From positions 1,054,001 through 1,118,000 of the forward strand of contig JAJUBI010000002.1 in assembly GCA_022419385.1 (NCBI GenBank): a stretch of 64,000 nt of DNA. Reading direction: 5' to 3'. Shown one piece after another: positions 62,168-64,000 of this stretch (the stretch's first letter is position 1; every line of letters begins with the position of its first letter). Below the pieces are notes generated by a model that did not search any database, had not been told where the DNA came from, and saw only the letters and a list, made by a program, of their open reading frames with translations. The stretch is from Paraconiothyrium sp. Pb-2020 (Eukaryota; Ascomycota; Dothideomycetes; Pleosporales; Didymosphaeriaceae). The position numbers and the translations under genes were made by a program.

Positions 62168-64000
62168 TTAGCAGCAAGCCGTCGGCACACACACCGTGAA
62201 CGGGGGGCAATCTCCCGCACTGGTGCGGCACGTCGGATACAGATTTTCGTCTTCGCACAAACCCGCTGCGACTTTGTTGAAGCACAAACCTCGCCCCTCG
62301 GACGTCTGTGCGCATCCGCAATTCACATGACTATCGCTGAGTCCGCAACTCACCGTCGTATTGCACTGCCCGTTGCACGGGTCGCGAGTGCAAACACCGT
62401 TGTCGCAGAACGCTCTTGTCACTCCAGGGTTCTGCACCTGGTCGTTGCAATTGGTCCCGCATGCACCGCAGTTGTTGACGTCTTCGAGCAGATTCGTGCA
62501 AACACCTAGACAGATCGATTCTATTAGTACGAGTGCGAGATAGCGACGAGAAGCATACTGACCGTTGCACAGACTTTGTGTCGGTAATTCGCAGGCCGCA
62601 GTGGGGCTGACACTTGTTGTCGAGCTAGTGCTTGAGGACTGTGAGGTTGCGGTAGTGGTAGTAAGCGTTGGAGAAGTTGCAGTACTGCTGCTGGCCGAAG
62701 TAGAGCTTGATCCGGAAGAAGTCGACGAGCTGCTGCTGGTCGATGTCGGGGTTGAAGTCGTCTCACCGGTACTGCTGGTGCTGGTGCTGCTGCTGCTGAA
62801 AATAGAACTTGATGTCTCGCTGCTGGTCGCACTCGAAGCTGATGATGTTCCACTGATACTGCTGCTGCTTGTGGACGAGGTCGACGTTGAGGACGTACGG
62901 GTACCAGTCGTGGACACTGTAGGTGATGAACTCTCGGAGCTTGCGGTCGTGGAAGATTCGCTTGTTGAAGAACTCGAAGTCGATGTAGAAGACGTGACCG
63001 TACATGTTGTATCTGTGGTGCTCGTAGGCGTAGCAGAAGGCGTTGAGAAGCTTGTCGAAGAAAGGAAGGTAGATGAACTTGTAGATGACGGATCGAAAGA
63101 CGCACTGGAGGATGTGGTTTCTGAAGAAGTCGATGAGGACGAAGATGTCGTGGAGGACGTCTCGGAGGACGTCGTAGAAGACGAAACATCCGAAGATACT
63201 GTAGATGTAGAGGTATCCGTCGACGTACTAGATGACGTTGGCGACGATGTGGGAGAAGAACTCTCGGAAGAGGTGGATGAAGTGGTTGACAATGACGATG
63301 ACGATGTCTCGGCGGAAGACGAGGATTCGGTAGATGACGACGAGCCCGTCGTGGATGAGATAACGGTCGGCGTTGGAAGTCTTCCGGTGCATGAGAGATC
63401 TCTCGCGGTTATAGTAGTGACGCCTCCTGATGTCGTGAGAGTCTTTAAACAGTTAGCGATAGGCGAGAAGGAGATCACTTTCACTCACGAGTCCAGTAAC
63501 AGATGTAAAGTCCTGGTACACTCCAATGGGAGGGTAGATGCTAGCTGCCAGGCAGTTTTGGCACACAGAACTATACTCGCTGCTACCGCAAGCACCAGAT
63601 GTACGTGCATATGGAGGTATGGTGCCGGTAATCACGGTCACAGCAGCTTGACGTGCGTGATTCGCGTCTCTAGGAAGCCCGGGTGCAGCAGCCGCGAATG
63701 GACAATCGAATAAGACGGTAGTAGTGATAAAGATCTTACTTGCAGGTGCTGTGACGTATCTCCATTCAGATAGTTAGTGAATGTACCGGATGGGAAGAGG
63801 AGCTCGTACACTGGATCAAAGACGAGCGATCTGGTCATGAACGATTGACAGTCGCTCAATGCCTCATCTTGGGCACGATCTTGAACAGCTACAACGCATG
63901 CACCTCCAATCTCGGCCGAATTGCATTGTTCCTGTCTTCCTTGTAGGACCGCTGCAAAGGAGGTAGAGGCAAACAGGTAGGCAAGAACAGAGAGAAAGCG
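62168..64000 (-). CDS. Ser/Thr-rich secreted wall protein with Cys-rich C-terminus, 5' end outside window
   Basis: The gene runs off the window at 64000. Exons are 64000-about 63740, 63646-63489, 63442-62563 and 62505-62168. The first visible residues (RFLSVLAYLFASTSFAAVLQ) are the rest of a signal peptide. After a Cys-containing head (ACGSSEYSSVCQNCLA), about 250 residues are almost pure Ser/Thr, a mucin-like, O-mannosylated stalk. The end has many cysteines (NNCGACGTNC, VNCGCAQTSEGRG, CVPTACC), a compact disulfide domain. Introns 63488-63443 and 62562-62506 are well supported. The join from the first to the second exon is uncertain: the obvious donor at 63739 gives a stop, while GTACAT near 63772 would keep the frame. 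A surface or adhesion role is inference. Confidence 0.75.

Noticed and set aside
62565..63713. 382-codon Val/Glu/Asp-rich ORF on the + strand
   Set aside because: It is the complement of the Ser/Thr codon runs of the wall protein; low complexity explains its openness, and it crosses well-supported introns of the minus-strand gene.

Overview
This window reads as nuclear DNA of a filamentous ascomycete (Pezizomycotina; a Dothideomycetes-type fungus is my best guess, held weakly). The reasons are short GT-AG introns, mostly 45-100 nt, with clear CTAAC/CTGAC branch points; about 50-55% GC by eye; and typical fungal families: a UstYa-like (DUF3328) protein, a Dsc2-like rhomboid protein, a Hop1 with a PHD finger, Erg27, an Etp1/BRAP2 homologue and a PLC-like phosphodiesterase. 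Many initiators and terminators were worked out by splicing exons across frames, so they rest on inferred introns and not on transcripts.

Layout. 1-2.3 kb: a 5'-truncated FAD-linked oxidase (+) and a small secreted six-cysteine protein (-). 2.9-12.5 kb: a full-length VPS13 lipid-transfer protein (-) carrying an apparent frameshift. 13.2-19.5 kb: a twin-CX9C Emi1-like protein (+), cytosolic HSP70 (-) with a perfect heat-shock element upstream, and a DUF3429 mitochondrial membrane protein (+). 20.3-22.1 kb: glycerol kinase (+). 22.1-28.8 kb: a 6.7 kb gene-poor stretch that is not AT-rich and holds one hidden 55-residue cysteine protein gene. 28.8-35.5 kb: Erg27 sterol 3-ketoreductase, a coiled-coil (possibly centrosomin-motif) protein and a Dsc2-like protein, all (+). 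35.8-40.2 kb: a small secreted Tyr/Gly/Pro tandem-repeat protein (-) head-to-head with a UstYa-family protein (+), then a secreted, probably GPI-anchored PLC-like phosphodiesterase (-). 41-45.6 kb: a small membrane protein (+) and a large disordered protein whose frame is broken by one stop codon (-). 47.2-49.5 kb: the meiotic HORMA protein Hop1 (-). 51.3-57.5 kb: the SCF subunit Cdc4 (+) and Etp1/BRAP2 (+). 58.5-61.2 kb: a formin-type GBD/FH3 protein (-). 62.2-64 kb: a Ser/Thr-rich secreted wall protein (-) running off the window end.

Most genes are unrelated housekeeping functions, as expected for fungal DNA. Two neighbourhoods may mean more. First, Erg27 and a Dsc2-like SREBP-activating ligase subunit lie within about 7 kb, with an E-box just upstream of ERG27. 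Second, the UstYa-like gene is divergent from a tyrosine-rich repeat protein, the arrangement expected of a fungal RiPP pair, although the usual KR cleavage sites between repeats are missing. Two conserved-looking frames are broken (VPS13 by a frameshift, the 42.6-45.6 kb gene by a stop), so either local assembly error or real gene decay must be considered.
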